A stretch of 64,000 nt of DNA from Streptomyces sp. NBRC 109706 (GCF_000974485.1 NZ_BBOM01000011.1:434001-498000), one strand, 5' to 3'; shown: positions 22,201 to 57,526, numbered from the stretch's first letter. Numbers and translations are program-made. Notes: generated by a model from the letters alone, not told the origin.

Positions 22201-25200
22201 CGGACCTTTGTCGAACTCGGACCGGACGCCGTGCTGTCCTCGGCCGGCATCGAGGTGGTCGAGCAACTACACGACGAGGACACGCTGTTCGCCCCGCTGA
22301 TGCGGGCCGGACGCGGAGAGATCGAAACGCTCCTGATGACCCTGGGCCGCGCCTGGGCGCATGGCGCCGCCGTCGACTGGGCCGCGCTCTTCGACGGTTC
22401 CGGCGCCCGCCGCGTCGATCTGCCGACCTATGCCTTCCAACGCCGGCGCTACTGGCCCGTCGAGCACTTCGCCACCCGGCCCGAACTCCGGGAGGACGGC
22501 GAGGAGTCCGCGTTCTGGAACGCCGTGGCCGACCACGATCTGCCTTCGCTCGCTGAGACGTTGCGTCTTGGGGTGGATGAGGTGGGGTCGTTGGAGTCGG
22601 TGTTGCCGGTGTTGTCGTCGTGGTGGCGGGGGCGTCGGGTGCGGGGTGTGGTGGATGGGTGGCGTTATGGGGTGGCGTGGCGTGCGGTGTCGGGTGGTGG
22701 GGGTGGGGTGTCGGGTCGTTGGGTTGTGGTGGTTGAGCCGGGTGATGGGGTTGTGGGTGTGGTGGGGGAGGCGTTGGTGGGGTGTGGGGTTGAGGTTGTG
22801 GTGGTGGAGGTGGATCCGGGGGTTGGTCGGGAGGGGTTTGTGGCTGCGTTGGCGGGGTTGGGGTCGGTTTCGGGTGTGGTGTCGTTGTTGGGTGTGGTGG
22901 GGACGTTGGGTTTGGTGCAGGGGTTGGGGGATGTGGGTGTGGGGGGTCGGTTGTGGTGCGTGACGCGGGGTGCGGTGTCGGTGGAGGGTGAGGTGGTGGA
23001 TCCGGTGGGGTCGCAGGTGTGGGGGTTGGGTTTGGCGGCGGGGTTGGAGGTGCCGGATCGGTGGGGTGGTCTGATCGATTTGCCGGTTGAGGTGGATGAG
23101 GTGACGGCGGGTTTGCTGGTGGATGTGTTGGGTGGTGGTGAGGCGCAGTTGGCGGTTCGGGGTTCGGGTGTTTATGCGCGGCGTTTGGTGCCGGTGTCGT
23201 CCACTGCCGGTGGGGTGTGGGTGCCGCGTGGGACGGTGTTGGTTACGGGTGGTACGGGTGGTTTGGGTGCGCGGGTGGCGCGGTGGGTGGTGGGGCAGGG
23301 TGCGGAGCGGTTGGTGTTGTCGAGTCGTCGTGGTCTTGAGGCGCCGGGTGCGGTGGAGTTGCGGGATGAGTTGGTGGCGGCGGGTGCCGAGGTCGAGGTG
23401 GTGGCCTGTGACATGGGGGATCGGGATGCGGTGGCGGGGTTGCTGGGGGTTGCGGGTGCGGGGTTGACGGGTGTGGTGCATGCGGCCGGGGTGGATGTGT
23501 CGGGGATGCTCGACGGTCTGGACGAGGAGGCGCTGGCGCGGGCGGCGGGCGGCAAGGTGGTGGGTGCGGCGCTGCTGGACGAGCTGCTGGGCGAACGGGA
23601 GTTGGACGCCTTTGTGCTCTTCTCCTCCGCCGCCGGCCTCTTTGGCAGCGCGGGCGCGGGCGCCTATGGCGCGGCCAATGCGTATCTCGACGGGTTGGCG
23701 GCGGCGCGGCAGGCGCGTGGCCTGGTGGGAACGTCGATCGCCTGGGGTCCCTGGGCCGGGGCCGGCATGGCGGTCACCGACACCATGACCGCCCAGTCCG
23801 GGCGTCGTGGCATGCGGCATCTCGACCCGGAGCTGGCCGTCACCGCCCTCGGCACCGTCGCCGGCAGCGGCAACGCCACCGAGATGGTCGTCGACGCCGA
23901 CTGGCAGCGCATCGCCGGCACCACCAGCACCGCACGCCTCGGCGGCCTGCTCGCCGAACTGGTCGAACAACCCCCGGCCCAGGGCACCGAAGGACCCGCC
24001 GACGACACCCCCCTGCTCGCCGAACTGGCCGCGATGGGGGACGCGGACCGCGAACGCCGGCTGACGCGACTGGTATGCGCGGAGGCCGCCGCCGTCCTCG
24101 GCTATGGCGACAGCGTCGGCGAGGTACGGCCCGAACGCGCCTTCCGCGATATGGGCTTCGACTCCCTCACGGGCGTCGAACTGCGCAACAGACTGACCGC
24201 GGTGACCGGCCGACGGCTCCCCACCACCCTCGTTTTCGACCATCCCACCCCCCGTCAACTCGCCGGGCATCTGCGCACCGAACTCTTCAGCTCCGCCGGG
24301 GCAGTTGCCGTCCAGGCCCGTCCGCTGGCGCGCGGCTCGGATGTCGAGCCGATCGCGATTGTGGGGATGGCGTGCCGGTTCCCCGGTGGGGTGGCGTCGC
24401 CGGAGGATCTGTGGCGGCTGGTGATGTCGGGTGCGGACGCGGTGTCGGAGTTCCCGTCCGACCGTGGTTGGGATGTGGAGTCGCTCTACGATCCGGATCC
24501 GTCGCGTTCGGGGACGTCGACGACGCGGTTCGGTGGGTTCCTGTCGGGTGCGGCCGAGTTCGACGCGGACTTCTTCGGGATCTCGCCGCGTGAGGCCCTG
24601 GCGATGGACCCGCAGCAGCGGCTGCTGCTGGAGACCGGCTGGGAGGCGTTCGAACGCGCCGGACTCGACGTGGAGCGGCTGCGCGGCAGCGAAACCGGCG
24701 TCTTTATCGGCAGCAACGGACAGGACTACGCCGGGCTGCTGCTCTCCTCACCCGATGCCACCGAGGGCTATGCCGCGACCGGGGCCGCGATGAGCGTCGC
24801 ATCCGGCCGGCTCTCCTACACCTTCGGGTTCGAGGGCCCCGCGGTGACGGTGGACACCGCCTGCTCGTCGTCGCTGGTCGCCATGCATCTCGCGGCGCAG
24901 GCGCTCCGCCAGGGCGAATGCGGGATGGCGCTGGCCGGCGGGGTGACCCTGCTGTCGACGCCCCAGCTGTTCGTCGAGTTCTCCCGGCAGCGCGGCCTCG
25001 CGTCCGACGGCCGCTGCAAGTCGTTCGCCGAGGCGGCAGACGGTACGGGCTGGGGCGAGGGCGTCGGCCTGCTGGTGCTGGAGCGACTGTCGGACGCACA
25101 ACGCCTCGGCCACCGGGTGCTGGCGGTGATGCGCGGCGGCTCGGCCATCAACCAGGACGGCGCGTCCAACGGTCTGACGGCGCCCAACGGCCCGGCGCAG

Positions 25201-28200
25201 CAGCGGGTGATCCGGCAGGCGCTGGCCTCCGCCGGCCTGTCGACGGCCGATGTGGACGCCGTCGAGGCACATGGCACGGGCACCACCCTGGGCGACCCGA
25301 TCGAGGCCCAGGCGCTCCTTGCCACCTACGGCCAGGACCGGCCGGCGGACCGTCCGCTCTGGCTCGGCTCCGTCAAGTCGAACATCGGTCACACCCAGGC
25401 CGCCGCCGGGGTGGCGGGTGTGATCAAGATGGTGATGGCCCTGCGGCACGGGATGTTGCCGCCCACGCTGCATGTGGACGAGCCGTCGTCCCATGTCGAC
25501 TGGACGGCGGGCGCCGTGCGGTTGCTGACCGAGGCCCGGCCATGGGAGCCCGAGGAGGGACGGATCCGCCGAGCCGGTGTCTCCTCCTTCGGCATCAGCG
25601 GGACCAACGCCCACACCATCATCGAGGAGCCACCGGCACCCGAGCCGGTGACCGACGAGGGGGAACGGGCGCCGTTGCCGGCGGTGCCGGTGCTGCTGTC
25701 CGCAGCGGACCAGGCGGGGCTTCGCGCACAGGCCGAGCGGCTGGCCGGCCACCTCGCTGAGCACCCCCAACTCGCCCTGACCGACCTCGCCTACTCCCTC
25801 GCCACCAGCCGCGCCGCGCTGACCACCCGACTCGCCCTCACCGTCCACGACCGCGACACCCTGCTCGACGACCTGCGCGCGGCAGCCGAGCGGGGCGGCG
25901 GTACCAGCGATGCCCTCGCCGGCGAGGGCGGCCGGCTGGCGTTCCTGTTCACGGGGCAGGGCGCGCAACGCCTGGGCATGGGGCGGGAGTTGTATGAGGC
26001 GTTTCCGGTGTTCGCGGAGTCGTTCGACGCGGTGTGTGGTGAGTTGGATCGTCATTTGGAACGGCCGTTGCGCGATGTGGTGTTCGGCGATGATCAGAAG
26101 CTGTTGAACCGGACCGCTTATGCTCAGGCCGGGTTGTTCGCGGTCGAGGTGGCGCTCTATCGGCTGGTGGAGTCCTGGGGTGTCCGGCCCGAGTTCCTGG
26201 CCGGTCATTCCATCGGCGAGGTCTCCGCTGCCTTCTGCGCGGGGGTGTGGTCGCTGGCGGATGTGTGTGAACTGGTGGCCGCGCGTGGCAGGTTGATGCA
26301 GTCGTTGCCCGCCGGTGGTTCGATGGTGGCGATCCAGGCCAGTGAGGCCGAGTTGGGCGAGTTGCCCAAGAGCGTGGGGATCGCGGCGATCAACGGGCCG
26401 ACGTCGCTGGTGATCTCCGGCAAGGAACGGGCGGTCCGGTCGATAGCGGCGGCCTGGAGGAAGAAGGGGCGCAAGACCCGGAAGCTCGCCGTCAGCCATG
26501 CCTTCCACTCGCCGCTGATGGAGCCGGTGCTCGACGATTTCCGCGCGGCGATCGCGGGGCTCACGTTCCAGCCTGCCACCATTCCCCTGGTTTCGAATGT
26601 GACGGGGACACTGGCCACCACGGAGCAACTGTCCGACCCCGACTACTGGGTGAACCACATCCGCCGGGCGGTCCGTTTCGCCGATGGCATCGCCACCCTC
26701 CACCAGCAGGGTGTGCGTACGTTCCTTGAACTCGGCCCGGACGGTGTGCTGTCCGCGGCCGGCGCCGAGACCGCCGAGGAAGCCGTGTTCACCCCGGCCC
26801 TGCGCGGCGGCCGCGACGAGACCGAAACCCTGCTCACCGCCCTGGGCCGCGCCTGGGAGCACGGAACGGACGTCGACTGGTCGGCCATGTTCGCGGGCAC
26901 CGGCGCGCGCACCGTGGACCTCCCCACCTACGCCTTCCAACGCCGGCCCTACTGGCCCACCCCCGCCCCCGTCAACGGCGCGGCCCCGGCGGCATCGCCG
27001 CAGGACACCGCGTTCTGGAACGCCATCGAGCACGGCGATCTCGGCAGCCTCACCAGGACCCTCCGCCTCGACGACGGCCAGCGCGCCTCCCTGGAACAGG
27101 TGCTTCCGGTGCTGTCGTCCTGGCGACAGACCCAGCAGGAACGGGACACCATCGACGGCTGGCGCTACCGCGTCACCTGGCGGACGTTCGAGACCGGCGA
27201 GCAGCCCGCCCTCACCGGCCCCTGGCTGCTCGCCCACGACCCGCGCCAGACCGGCACCGACATCCTGGAGACCGTGGCCGCCGCGCTGGACGCCAACGGA
27301 GCCGACGTCCACCGCGTCGAGGTGGCGCCGGGCACCCAACGCGCCGCGCTGGCGGAGCGGCTACGGGAACGCGCGGAGCGGACCCCGCAACCCACCGGCG
27401 TGCTCTCCCTCCTCGGCCTGATCGAGGACACCGCGCCGGGCAACGAGGCCGCGTCCGCAGGGCTGGCCGCAACTCTCCTGCTCAGCCAGGCACTTGGCGA
27501 CGCCGAACTGCCCGCCCCGCTCTGGTGCGTCACCCGGGGCGCCGTGTCCACCGGGCGTTCCGACGCGCCCAGCCGCCCCCGGCAGGCACAGGTATGGGGC
27601 CTGGGCCGCATCGTCGGCCTGGAGGCCCCGCACCGCTGGGGCGGCCTCGTCGACCTGCCGCCCGCGCTCGACGAGCCGGCCCTGACCCGGCTGCTCGCCG
27701 TGCTCTCCGGCGATGGCACCGAGGACCAGATCGCCATCCGCGCCACCGGCACCCACGGCAGGCGACTCACCCGCGCCCCCCACACCGACCGTACTGATGG
27801 CACTGATGGAACTGACGGAACGCCCGCCGCCTGGTCGCCGCGCGGCACCGTGCTGATCACCGGCGGCACCGGCGGCCTGGGAGCCGCCGTCGCCCGCTGG
27901 GCCGCGGCCGCAGGCGCCGACCGTCTGGTGCTCACCTCCCGGCGCGGCCCGGAGGCCGAAGGCGCCGCCGAACTGGAGCGGGAGCTGGCCGAATCGGGCG
28001 CAGAGGTGACGATCACCGCATGCGATATCGCCGACCGCGACGCCGTCGCCGCCCTGCTCGCCGGAATTCCGGGTAAAACACTAACCGCCGTGGTGCACGC
28101 TGCCGGTGTGTCACATAACCGGGAGATCCAAGCCACCGGAACGGCGGACCTGCACGCCGCCGGAGCCGGAAAGGTCGCGGGTGCCGCGCACCTGGACGAA

Positions 28201-29202
28201 CTGCTCGGCGACCAGCCGCTGGACGCGTTCGTCATGTTCTCCTCCATCGCGGCCGCCTGGGGCAGCGCCGACAACGGCGCCTATGCGGCGGCCAACGCCT
28301 ACCTCGACGGCCTGGCCGAACAGCGCCGCCACCGCGGCCTGGCCGCAACCTCCGTGGCCTTCGGCCCCTGGGCGGAGATCGGCATGGCCACCTCCGACGA
28401 GCTGAGCCGCCAACTCGGCCGGCGCGGCCTCGGCCTGCTGCCGCCCGACACCGCCGTCGCCGCCCTGGCCGTCGCCGTCGGCTCCGGCGAAACCAACGAA
28501 ATCGTCGCCGACGTCGACTGGGAGCGGTTCGCGCCCGTCTACACCTCCACCCGCGCCTGGCCACTGCTCGGCGGAATCCCCGAGGCCGACGCCGCCCTCG
28601 CCACCGCCGAAACCGCCGGATCCCCCGAAGCGGCGGCAGCCGCCGGCACAACCGAGGACACGTCAGCAGCCCTGCGCACCGAACTGGCCGGGCTGCCCGA
28701 AACCGAACGGACGCGCAAGCTGACGGCGCTCGTCTGCGCCCAGGCCGCCGCCGTCCTCGGCCGCGCCGAACGCGAACAGATCAAGCCGGGCCGCCCGTTC
28801 CGCGATATCGGATTCGACTCCCTCACCGCCGTCGAACTCCGCAACGCCCTGGCCACCGCGACCGGCGTCCGGCTCCCCGCCACCCTGGTCTTCGACCACC
28901 CCACCCCGGCCGACCTCGCCGAGCGCATCCGAGGCGAACTCCTCCCGGACCCGGCCGGCTCCCAACCCCACGGCACCGGCACCCTCGCCTCCGAACTCGA
29001 CCGGCTGGCGGCCACCCTCTCCCGGGCCGAGATCGAAAGTGACGAACGAGCGGACATCGCCGCCCGCTTGCAGAGCATCCTCACCGCCTGGAACGGCCAG
29101 CCGCAGGCGGCCCCGGAAGGCAAGAGCGTCGCCGAGACGCTCGAAGCGGCCACCTCCGACGAGGTGTTCGACTTCATCGACAAGCAGTTCGGCATCGCCT
29201 GA
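10111..29202 (+). CDS. Modular type I polyketide synthase, modules C-F
   Basis: 6,363 residues, complete. The ATG follows GGAGA and opens a charged coiled-coil docking helix (residues 1-34) that runs directly into the first KS. Domains by residue: module C KS 35-467, AT 484-912, DH 924-1209, KR 1214-1604, ACP 1622-1705; module D KS 1730-2155, AT 2170-2604, dimerization element 2614-2674, KR 2674-3105, ACP 3127-3210; module E KS 3227-3655, AT 3677-4115, dimerization element 4130-4187, KR 4187-4610, ACP 4645-4727; module F KS 4746-5175, AT 5187-5615, dimerization element 5632-5689, KR 5689-6150, ACP 6194-6277; C-terminal docking 6292-6363. All four ATs read as malonyl-specific. Predicted output is one alkene (C) and three hydroxyls (D, E, F). 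The KR segments of D and E are nearly identical DNA in an unusual G/T-rich codon style. Confidence 0.99.
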   Translation: MALSDSRVAEALKAALRDTSRLREQNRQLTAAAREPIAIVSMACRFPGGVQSPEDLWRLVTDGHEGITDYPADRGWDMPNADDPRFDTGRAPTSWRGGFLPDIDKFDAGLFGISPREAFATDPQQRHVLETSWEAIERAGIAPSALRGTQTGVFIGCSTGGHNDTYPHLLRGTPDADEGHLMTGNANSVISGRVAYTLGLEGPAITVDTACSSALVALHLASRSLRQGECEMALVGGVTLMPGPDILIGFAQQGGLAGDGRVKSFADSADGTVFSEGVAILAVERLSDARRLGHPVLAVLRGSAVNQDGTSNGLTAPSGIAQQRVIRQALASAGLSSADVDVVEAHGTGTSLGDPIEAQALLATYGQDRPADQPLLLGSVKSNIGHTQAAAGVAGVIKMVEALRHGTLPRTLHVEVPSPRVDWSAGRVELLTEARPWGVGEGRVRRAGVSSFGISGTNAHVIVEEAPDEGVVVDGGVGSSGLGVVPLVVSGRGEGGLRGQAGRLGGFLAGGGGVSLVDVGFSLASGRSALGRRAVVVAGERDEAVAALAGLADGVASLDVVVGSSGEGGRLALLFTGQGAQRLGMGRELYAGFPVFAESFDAVGRELDRRLERPLAGVVFGDDAELLNQTVYAQAALFAVEVSLFRLVESWGVRPEFLAGHSIGEVAAAYCAGVWSLADACELVAARGRLMQSLPAGGAMVAIQASEDELGELPAGVGIAAINGPNSLVVSGAEEAVIALAGEWRERGRKTRRLAVSHAFHSPLMEPVLDEFRAAIAGLTFRPPTVPLVSNVTGALATAEQLSDPDYWVDHIRQPVRFADGVATLHRQGVRTFLELGPDGVLSAVGAESAEDALFAPALRGGHDEARTLLTALAQLWTRGLAVDWPALFAGQGARRVDLPTYAFQHQSFWPDAGARVGDVSAAGLGRAEHPLLGAAVALADSDGFLLTGRLSVRTHPWLADHRVAGRVVVPGTGLLELVLHAGTQVGTGMVEELMFQAPLVLPEQGDAIVQVSVGGPDETGRRSVSVHSRLDDDPGAAQGWTHHAAGMLGREGAAPTFDLTHWPPADAEEIDVSGFYAGAGNPGVEYGPGFHGLRRLWRQSNGDAFVEVVAPETLADQTGAFGMHPALTDAILHALNISGVVSANGEGRLPFVFNGVSLWAVGASVLRVRLRAIGPDLVSMLLADGEGRPVAEVTSLGVRAFSPEAIGAGGESLFRVEWVPALAGGENAEDWRELRLGDAAGALVAVQRWLVEEEGSGVPLVVVTSGAVDPVGGGGVDPDAASVWGLVRALQAEQPGRIMLLDTDDEVSVGGLLGLDEPAVAVRGGEVWVPRLVRVPLASVPVDGEAVVRGDGTVLITGGSGALAGLVAERLAERHGVRRLLMLSRSGAVAEGLVERLAGLGASVEAVACDASDRDAVAEVLASIDPDFPLRGVVHAAGVLDDGVFASLNPERLERVWAPKARGAVILDELTADLDLDLFVVFSSAAGVLGNAGQASYGAANTFLDGLVARRRERGLPGVSMAWGLWAVEGGGMGATLGEADSGRINRGGIRALSTEEGLALFDAGLRLNAELTVPIGLDLDALRSSATTSSEIPALFRGLVRVPTRAVAKAGAVTDTGWAGRLAGLDEAGRHRLLLDVVREQVAGVLGYAQPALVGPAQPFTELGLDSLTAVELRNRLATVMGVRLPATLVFDYPTSEVLAGFLVREVVGEVVSVDTPALATTHATDNEAIAIVGMACRYPGGVTTPEELWELVASGTDAISPFPTDRGWDVDGLYDPDPDKLGKSYSRHGGFLSDVAGFDPQFFGLSPREALTTDPQQRLLLETSWEAMERAGIDPTTLRGSRTGVFTGVMYHDYYDVLRPLPESEGAVGTGKVPSIASGRLSYTFGLEGPAVTVDTACSSSLVALHLAVQGLRNGECDMALAGGVAVMATPATFITFSRQRASAPDGRCKSFADSADGAGWSEGAGMLLIERLSDAQRLGHPVLAVVRGSAVNQDGASNGLTAPNGPSQQRVIRQALANARITLSDVDVVEGHGTGTKLGDPIEAQALLATYGQDRPADRPLWLGSLKSNIAHAQAASGVGGIIKMVMALRNATMPRTLHADVPSPHVDWTAGAVSLLTEERPWLPEEGRLRRAAVSSFGVSGTNVHTILEEAPPLDRAAGAAPGGKPLPLVPVALSALGGEALRGQARALLAHLGTRPEDSVTDIAFSLATGRARLENRVLLLADSVAQLTDELGALAAGDPRLDSAIGTARDGRTAFLFTGQGAQRLGMGRELYDAFPVFAEAFDAVCGELDRHLGRSLSEVVFGDDAELLNQTVYAQAALFAVEVSLFRLVESWGVRPEFLAGHSIGEVAAAYCAGVWSLADACELVAARGRLMQSLPVGGAMVAIQATEDELGELPAGVGIAAINGPTSLVVSGAEEAVTALAGEWRERGRKTRRLAVSHAFHSPLMEPVLDEFRAAISGLRFQAPTISLVSNVTGELATVEQICAPGYWVNHIRRAVRFADGIAALQGVGVRTFLELGPDGVLSAAGAETAEDAVFAPLMRAGRDEARTLLTALGRVWAHGTAVDWAALFDGSGARRVDLPTYAFQRERYWPDVAVDMTRPSTSPTHAAEETFWRAVEAEDAGALAETLRLGVDEVGSLESVLPVLSSWWRGRRVRGVVDGWRYGVAWRAVSGGGGGVSGRWVVVVEPGDGVVGVVGEALVGCGVEVVVVEVDPGVGREGFVAALAGLGSVSGVVSLLGVVGTLGLVQGLGDVGVGGRLWCVTRGAVSVEGEVVDPVGSQVWGLGLAAGLEVPDRWGGLIDLPVEVDEVTAGLLVDVLGGGEAQLAVRGSGVYARRLVPVSSTAGGVWVPRGTVLVTGGTGGLGARVARWVVGQGAERLVLSSRRGLEAPGAVELRDELVAAGAVVEVVACDMGDRDAVAGLLGVAGAGLTGVVHAAGVDVSGMLDGLDEEALARAAGGKVVGAALLDELLGERELDAFVLFSSVAGVLGGGGAGAYGAANAYLDGLAAARRARGLVGTSIAWGPWAGAGMAVADTTAAQSGRRGMRHLDPELAVTALGTVAGSGNATEVVADADWQRIAGIYGTALFGELVDPSVDDRNATPTDSRSPLLAELNAVDDDEDRERRLTRLVCAEVATVLGYRQADIQDERAFRDMGFDSLTAVELRNRLTVVTGLQLATTVVFDHPSPRQLAAFLRTELFGAATEPVVQQRPFAASDDEPIAIVGMACRYPGGVTSPEELWQLLAEGRDVIGDFPADRGWDLDAIYDPEPDRSGTTYSRRGAFLTGMPDFDASFFGISPREALAMDPQQRLLLETGWEAFERAGLNIRALRGSQTGVFVGISGSDYGTVLMQAPPETAEAHGAAGNALSVMSGRLSYTFGFEGPAVTVDTACSSSLVAMHLAAQALRQGECDLALAGGVTVLSTPQLFIEFSRQRGLSADGRCKAFADSADGVGWGEGVGQLVLERLSDARRHGHQVLAVVRGSAVNQDGASNGLTAPNGPSQQRVIQQALAGAGLSSDEVDVVEAHGTGTRLGDPIEAQALLATYGQDRPDDRPLLLGSVKSNIGHTQAAAGVAGVIKIVMAMRHGTLPRTLHAERPSSRVNWSAGAVTLLTEPRPWEPEDGRVRRAGVSSFGISGTNAHTIIEEPPAAADPAERPEPDLADGSATTWPAFPVLLTGHDATALRAQARRLNDHLDGASDVRLADLAYSLATSRAELPHRAVLIADQRERLTAELRAVAEGDPRFDVAVDGGSAGGARVALLFTGQGAQRIGMGGDLYARFPVFAATFDEVCAELDRHLERPLRSVVFTAQGGADGELLNQTVYAQAALFAIEVSLYRLVRSWGARPEFLAGHSIGEVAAAYCAGVWSLPDACELVAARGRLMQSLPAGGAMVAIQAGEAELGELPADVSIAAINSPTSLVISGKEEPVAALATVWRERGRKTRRLAVSHAFHSPLMEPVLDEFRAAISGLTFQPPTIPLVSNVTGGLATAEQLRDPGYWVDHIRHAVRFADGVATLHAEGVRTFVELGPDAVLSSAGIEVVEQLHDEDTLFAPLMRAGRGEIETLLMTLGRAWAHGAAVDWAALFDGSGARRVDLPTYAFQRRRYWPVEHFATRPELREDGEESAFWNAVADHDLPSLAETLRLGVDEVGSLESVLPVLSSWWRGRRVRGVVDGWRYGVAWRAVSGGGGGVSGRWVVVVEPGDGVVGVVGEALVGCGVEVVVVEVDPGVGREGFVAALAGLGSVSGVVSLLGVVGTLGLVQGLGDVGVGGRLWCVTRGAVSVEGEVVDPVGSQVWGLGLAAGLEVPDRWGGLIDLPVEVDEVTAGLLVDVLGGGEAQLAVRGSGVYARRLVPVSSTAGGVWVPRGTVLVTGGTGGLGARVARWVVGQGAERLVLSSRRGLEAPGAVELRDELVAAGAEVEVVACDMGDRDAVAGLLGVAGAGLTGVVHAAGVDVSGMLDGLDEEALARAAGGKVVGAALLDELLGERELDAFVLFSSAAGLFGSAGAGAYGAANAYLDGLAAARQARGLVGTSIAWGPWAGAGMAVTDTMTAQSGRRGMRHLDPELAVTALGTVAGSGNATEMVVDADWQRIAGTTSTARLGGLLAELVEQPPAQGTEGPADDTPLLAELAAMGDADRERRLTRLVCAEAAAVLGYGDSVGEVRPERAFRDMGFDSLTGVELRNRLTAVTGRRLPTTLVFDHPTPRQLAGHLRTELFSSAGAVAVQARPLARGSDVEPIAIVGMACRFPGGVASPEDLWRLVMSGADAVSEFPSDRGWDVESLYDPDPSRSGTSTTRFGGFLSGAAEFDADFFGISPREALAMDPQQRLLLETGWEAFERAGLDVERLRGSETGVFIGSNGQDYAGLLLSSPDATEGYAATGAAMSVASGRLSYTFGFEGPAVTVDTACSSSLVAMHLAAQALRQGECGMALAGGVTLLSTPQLFVEFSRQRGLASDGRCKSFAEAADGTGWGEGVGLLVLERLSDAQRLGHRVLAVMRGGSAINQDGASNGLTAPNGPAQQRVIRQALASAGLSTADVDAVEAHGTGTTLGDPIEAQALLATYGQDRPADRPLWLGSVKSNIGHTQAAAGVAGVIKMVMALRHGMLPPTLHVDEPSSHVDWTAGAVRLLTEARPWEPEEGRIRRAGVSSFGISGTNAHTIIEEPPAPEPVTDEGERAPLPAVPVLLSAADQAGLRAQAERLAGHLAEHPQLALTDLAYSLATSRAALTTRLALTVHDRDTLLDDLRAAAERGGGTSDALAGEGGRLAFLFTGQGAQRLGMGRELYEAFPVFAESFDAVCGELDRHLERPLRDVVFGDDQKLLNRTAYAQAGLFAVEVALYRLVESWGVRPEFLAGHSIGEVSAAFCAGVWSLADVCELVAARGRLMQSLPAGGSMVAIQASEAELGELPKSVGIAAINGPTSLVISGKERAVRSIAAAWRKKGRKTRKLAVSHAFHSPLMEPVLDDFRAAIAGLTFQPATIPLVSNVTGTLATTEQLSDPDYWVNHIRRAVRFADGIATLHQQGVRTFLELGPDGVLSAAGAETAEEAVFTPALRGGRDETETLLTALGRAWEHGTDVDWSAMFAGTGARTVDLPTYAFQRRPYWPTPAPVNGAAPAASPQDTAFWNAIEHGDLGSLTRTLRLDDGQRASLEQVLPVLSSWRQTQQERDTIDGWRYRVTWRTFETGEQPALTGPWLLAHDPRQTGTDILETVAAALDANGADVHRVEVAPGTQRAALAERLRERAERTPQPTGVLSLLGLIEDTAPGNEAASAGLAATLLLSQALGDAELPAPLWCVTRGAVSTGRSDAPSRPRQAQVWGLGRIVGLEAPHRWGGLVDLPPALDEPALTRLLAVLSGDGTEDQIAIRATGTHGRRLTRAPHTDRTDGTDGTDGTPAAWSPRGTVLITGGTGGLGAAVARWAAAAGADRLVLTSRRGPEAEGAAELERELAESGAEVTITACDIADRDAVAALLAGIPGKTLTAVVHAAGVSHNREIQATGTADLHAAGAGKVAGAAHLDELLGDQPLDAFVMFSSIAAAWGSADNGAYAAANAYLDGLAEQRRHRGLAATSVAFGPWAEIGMATSDELSRQLGRRGLGLLPPDTAVAALAVAVGSGETNEIVADVDWERFAPVYTSTRAWPLLGGIPEADAALATAETAGSPEAAAAAGTTEDTSAALRTELAGLPETERTRKLTALVCAQAAAVLGRAEREQIKPGRPFRDIGFDSLTAVELRNALATATGVRLPATLVFDHPTPADLAERIRGELLPDPAGSQPHGTGTLASELDRLAATLSRAEIESDERADIAARLQSILTAWNGQPQAAPEGKSVAETLEAATSDEVFDFIDKQFGIA
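11371..12287 (+). repeat. Repeat R1, copy 2 (KS end, linker and AT of module C)
   Basis: Direct copy of the module B segment, in the next gene. Boundaries are approximate. Confidence 0.9.
13861..14735 (+). repeat. Repeat R2, copy 1 (KR of module C)
   Basis: Nearly identical in long blocks to 61388-62274 in module M. The offset shifts by 12 bases because M has four extra codons (in DTDAASDGEVS) near 61560. The two modules sharing this block are the only ones in the window with an active DH and no ER. Confidence 0.88.
15298..19740 (+). other. Module D: KS-AT-KR-ACP, malonyl
   Basis: The KS Cys is at 15811; the two His motifs read EGHGTG and SNIAHAQ, each with one change from the common form. 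The AT is malonyl type (GHSIGE 17155, HAFHS 17449). A dimerization element (FWRAVEAEDAG...LPVLSSW) replaces a DH, at about 17950-18130. The KR has a sound NADPH motif and catalytic Tyr (19123). It lacks LDD (it reads VDVS at 18952) and has Leu where A-type KRs carry Trp (19099). ACP Ser at 19609. Predicted output is a hydroxyl whose configuration is unclear. Confidence 0.93.
18007..19070 (+). repeat. Repeat R3, copy 1 (dimerization element and KR of module D)
   Basis: Just over 1 kb almost identical to 22549-23612 (offset 4,542). The few differences include GCGGTG versus GCCGAG near 18845. Strongly G/T-rich wobble positions. Confidence 0.92.
19789..24290 (+). other. Module E: KS-AT-KR-ACP, malonyl
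   Basis: KS Cys at 20308. The AT is malonyl type (GHSIGE 21688, HAFHS about 21982) but more diverged at DNA level than its neighbours, with a short insertion (TAQGGADGE) near 21560. The KR is essentially a copy of module D's: no LDD, and Phe (23641) at the Trp position. ACP Ser at 24163. Predicted output is a hydroxyl of the same configuration as in D. Confidence 0.93.
22549..23612 (+). repeat. Repeat R3, copy 2 (dimerization element and KR of module E)
   Basis: Copy of the module D segment; similarity continues more weakly to the end of the KR. Confidence 0.92.
24346..24703 (+). repeat. Repeat R4, copy 1 (N-terminal part of module F KS)
   Basis: About 360 bases nearly identical to 33929-34286 (offset 9,583). 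Similar blocks recur later in both modules, including the KS-AT linker near 25620-25790 and 35200-35390. Confidence 0.88.
27784..27822 (+). repeat. Short in-frame Thr-Asp-Gly minisatellite in the KR linker of module F
   Basis: Three consecutive 9-base units (ACTGATGGC and two variants) at 27793-27819, encoding TDGTDGTDG in a surface linker between the two halves of the KR region. Length changes here would stay in frame. Confidence 0.8.
28985..29199 (+). other. C-terminal docking domain of gene 2 product
   Basis: A dimerization helix (LASELDRLAATLSRAEI) is followed by a linker and the tail helix ATSDEVFDFIDKQFGIA. The tail is of the same type as in gene 3, with acidic residues flanking Phe and Ile. 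Confidence 0.88.
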
Positions 29203-29239
29203 CCTCCAGCTCGCCGCCCCCTCGAACATTGGTGACCTC
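29203..29239 (+). promoter_or_regulatory. 37-bp gap before gene 3 with only a weak ribosome site
   Basis: The only Shine-Dalgarno-like bases are GGTGA at 29231-29235, four bases before the ATG. No terminator hairpin or promoter is evident. The weak site suggests translation partly dependent on ribosomes finishing gene 2. Confidence 0.5.

Positions 29240-57526
<28,287 letters not shown>

Larger units (their letters stand above)
24346..28940 (+). other. Module F: KS-AT-KR-ACP, malonyl, A-type KR
   Basis: KS Cys at 24862. The AT is malonyl type (GHSIGE 26203, HAFHS 26497). The dimerization element spans about 27004-27175. The KR reads SSIAAAWGSADNGAY: Trp present, no LDD, hence A-type, with no His at the A2-diagnostic site. 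The linker before the KR catalytic half holds a small Thr-Asp-Gly repeat. ACP Ser at 28819. This part of the gene uses mostly C-ending codons, unlike the KRs of D and E. Predicted output is an A-type (L-configured) hydroxyl. Confidence 0.93.

Noticed and set aside
29039..29239. Earlier in-frame ATG for gene 3
   Set aside because: It would overlap the end of gene 2 by 164 bases and add 67 Arg/Ser/Pro-rich residues before a standard docking coil that begins cleanly at 29240.
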